Assembly (NCBI GenBank): GCA_041831635.1
Contig: JBHASY010000089.1
Location: forward strand, 1-22,162
Reading direction: 5' to 3'
Origin: Acetoanaerobium sp041831635
GTDB taxonomy: Bacteria > Bacillota > Clostridia > Peptostreptococcales > Filifactoraceae
Length of the DNA: 22,162 nt
Every line of letters starts with the position of its first letter. Within the stretch, counting starts at the first letter, position 1. This document shows positions 22,067 through 22,162 of the stretch, in pieces. The notes below the pieces were generated by a model. The model had not been told where the DNA came from. It searched no databases and saw only the letters and a program-made list of their open reading frames with translations. A program made the position numbers and the translations under genes.

Positions 22067-22162
22067 CACTTTTTATGAGAATAATCAAAAGTTTTTACGC
22101 ATACTTTCTGATACTTATTTGAGGTTTCATTTGCATGGTTTCAAAAAGTATAAATTCTGATA
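22053..22162. repeat. Palindrome and repeated AAAAAGTA motifs upstream of recombinase operon
   Basis: AAAAAGT (22057-22063) and ACTTTTT (22068-22074) form a palindrome around ACAC, extended by TCTC and GAGA, that overlaps the -35 of the recombinase operon. TCAAAAAGTA recurs at 22141-22150, and inverted relatives occur at 22101-22107 (ATACTTT) and 22111-22120 (ATACTTATTT). They may be operators or recombinase sites. No gene is seen here. Confidence 0.45.

Larger units (their letters stand above)
18770..22162. mobile_element. End of an integrative element with tyrosine integrase and serine recombinase (right side beyond window)
   Basis: The left boundary is set near 18770, where an AT-rich host-like frame meets GC-richer DNA with arm-site-like repeats. 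Inside are a membrane-anchored cargo protein, a small ribbon-helix-helix protein, a tyrosine integrase reading toward this end, a serine recombinase and a cysteine-rich small protein under an SOS box. No conjugation, replication or capsid gene is visible, so the type (ICE, mobilizable island or satellite) cannot be decided. The same boundary repeats are not seen at the right edge, so the element continues past the window. Confidence 0.75.

Noticed and set aside
22027..22160. Repeated TTCTGAT words near the right edge
   Set aside because: They are short and A/T-rich, with irregular spacing, and are easily expected by chance.
1..22162. CRISPR array, tRNA or rRNA genes
   Set aside because: No regularly spaced repeats, cloverleaf sequences or rRNA signatures were found on either strand by eye.

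Overview
The window looks like a low-GC Firmicutes chromosome, most likely an anaerobic member of the Clostridia (Peptostreptococcaceae-like). The reasons are the AT-rich, AGA-dominated codon use, strong GGAGG ribosome binding sites, a T-box leader on pheST, KtrAB potassium transport, MutS2, and an oxygen-sensitive double-cubane reductase with its ATP-driven activator. I cannot name the species from sequence alone.

Bases 1-17365 are ordinary core chromosome, with every gene on the plus strand. They run: the tail of a chorismate mutase; a 178-aa conserved-looking unknown; a BaiN/HI0933-type flavoprotein; a double-cubane-cluster reductase with its ASKHA-type activase; ktrB-ktrA; a TrmH/SpoU rRNA methyltransferase; a phenylalanine T-box; pheS-pheT; zapA with a long coiled coil; a U32 peptidase/RNA-hydroxylase-type protein; mutS2; and an FMN-dependent alpha-hydroxy-acid oxidase-like enzyme with an N-terminal cysteine cluster.

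Bases 17366-18770 form a scarred accessory zone. They hold a 77-nt imperfect palindrome, a RelB/DinJ-type antitoxin with a good promoter, a YoeB-type toxin cut off after residue 60, and an unrecognised AT-rich gene whose reading frame runs into the end of a mobile element.

From about 18770 to the right edge is one end of an integrative element. Composition and codon use change (more CGT/CGC arginine codons and higher GC). Two 32-bp direct repeats, each containing tandem 10-bp boxes, sit at the boundary and look like integrase arm-type sites. Inside lie a membrane-anchored cargo protein, a 59-aa ribbon-helix-helix protein, and a minus-strand operon of a cysteine-rich small protein, a serine recombinase and a tyrosine integrase. 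A near-consensus LexA (SOS) box lies just downstream of that operon's predicted promoter, so recombinase expression is probably DNA-damage inducible. The element continues beyond the right edge.

The most interesting part is this last region: an SOS-boxed operon pairing two recombinases of different chemistry, next to a structured attachment end. The core region is well explained by known families.
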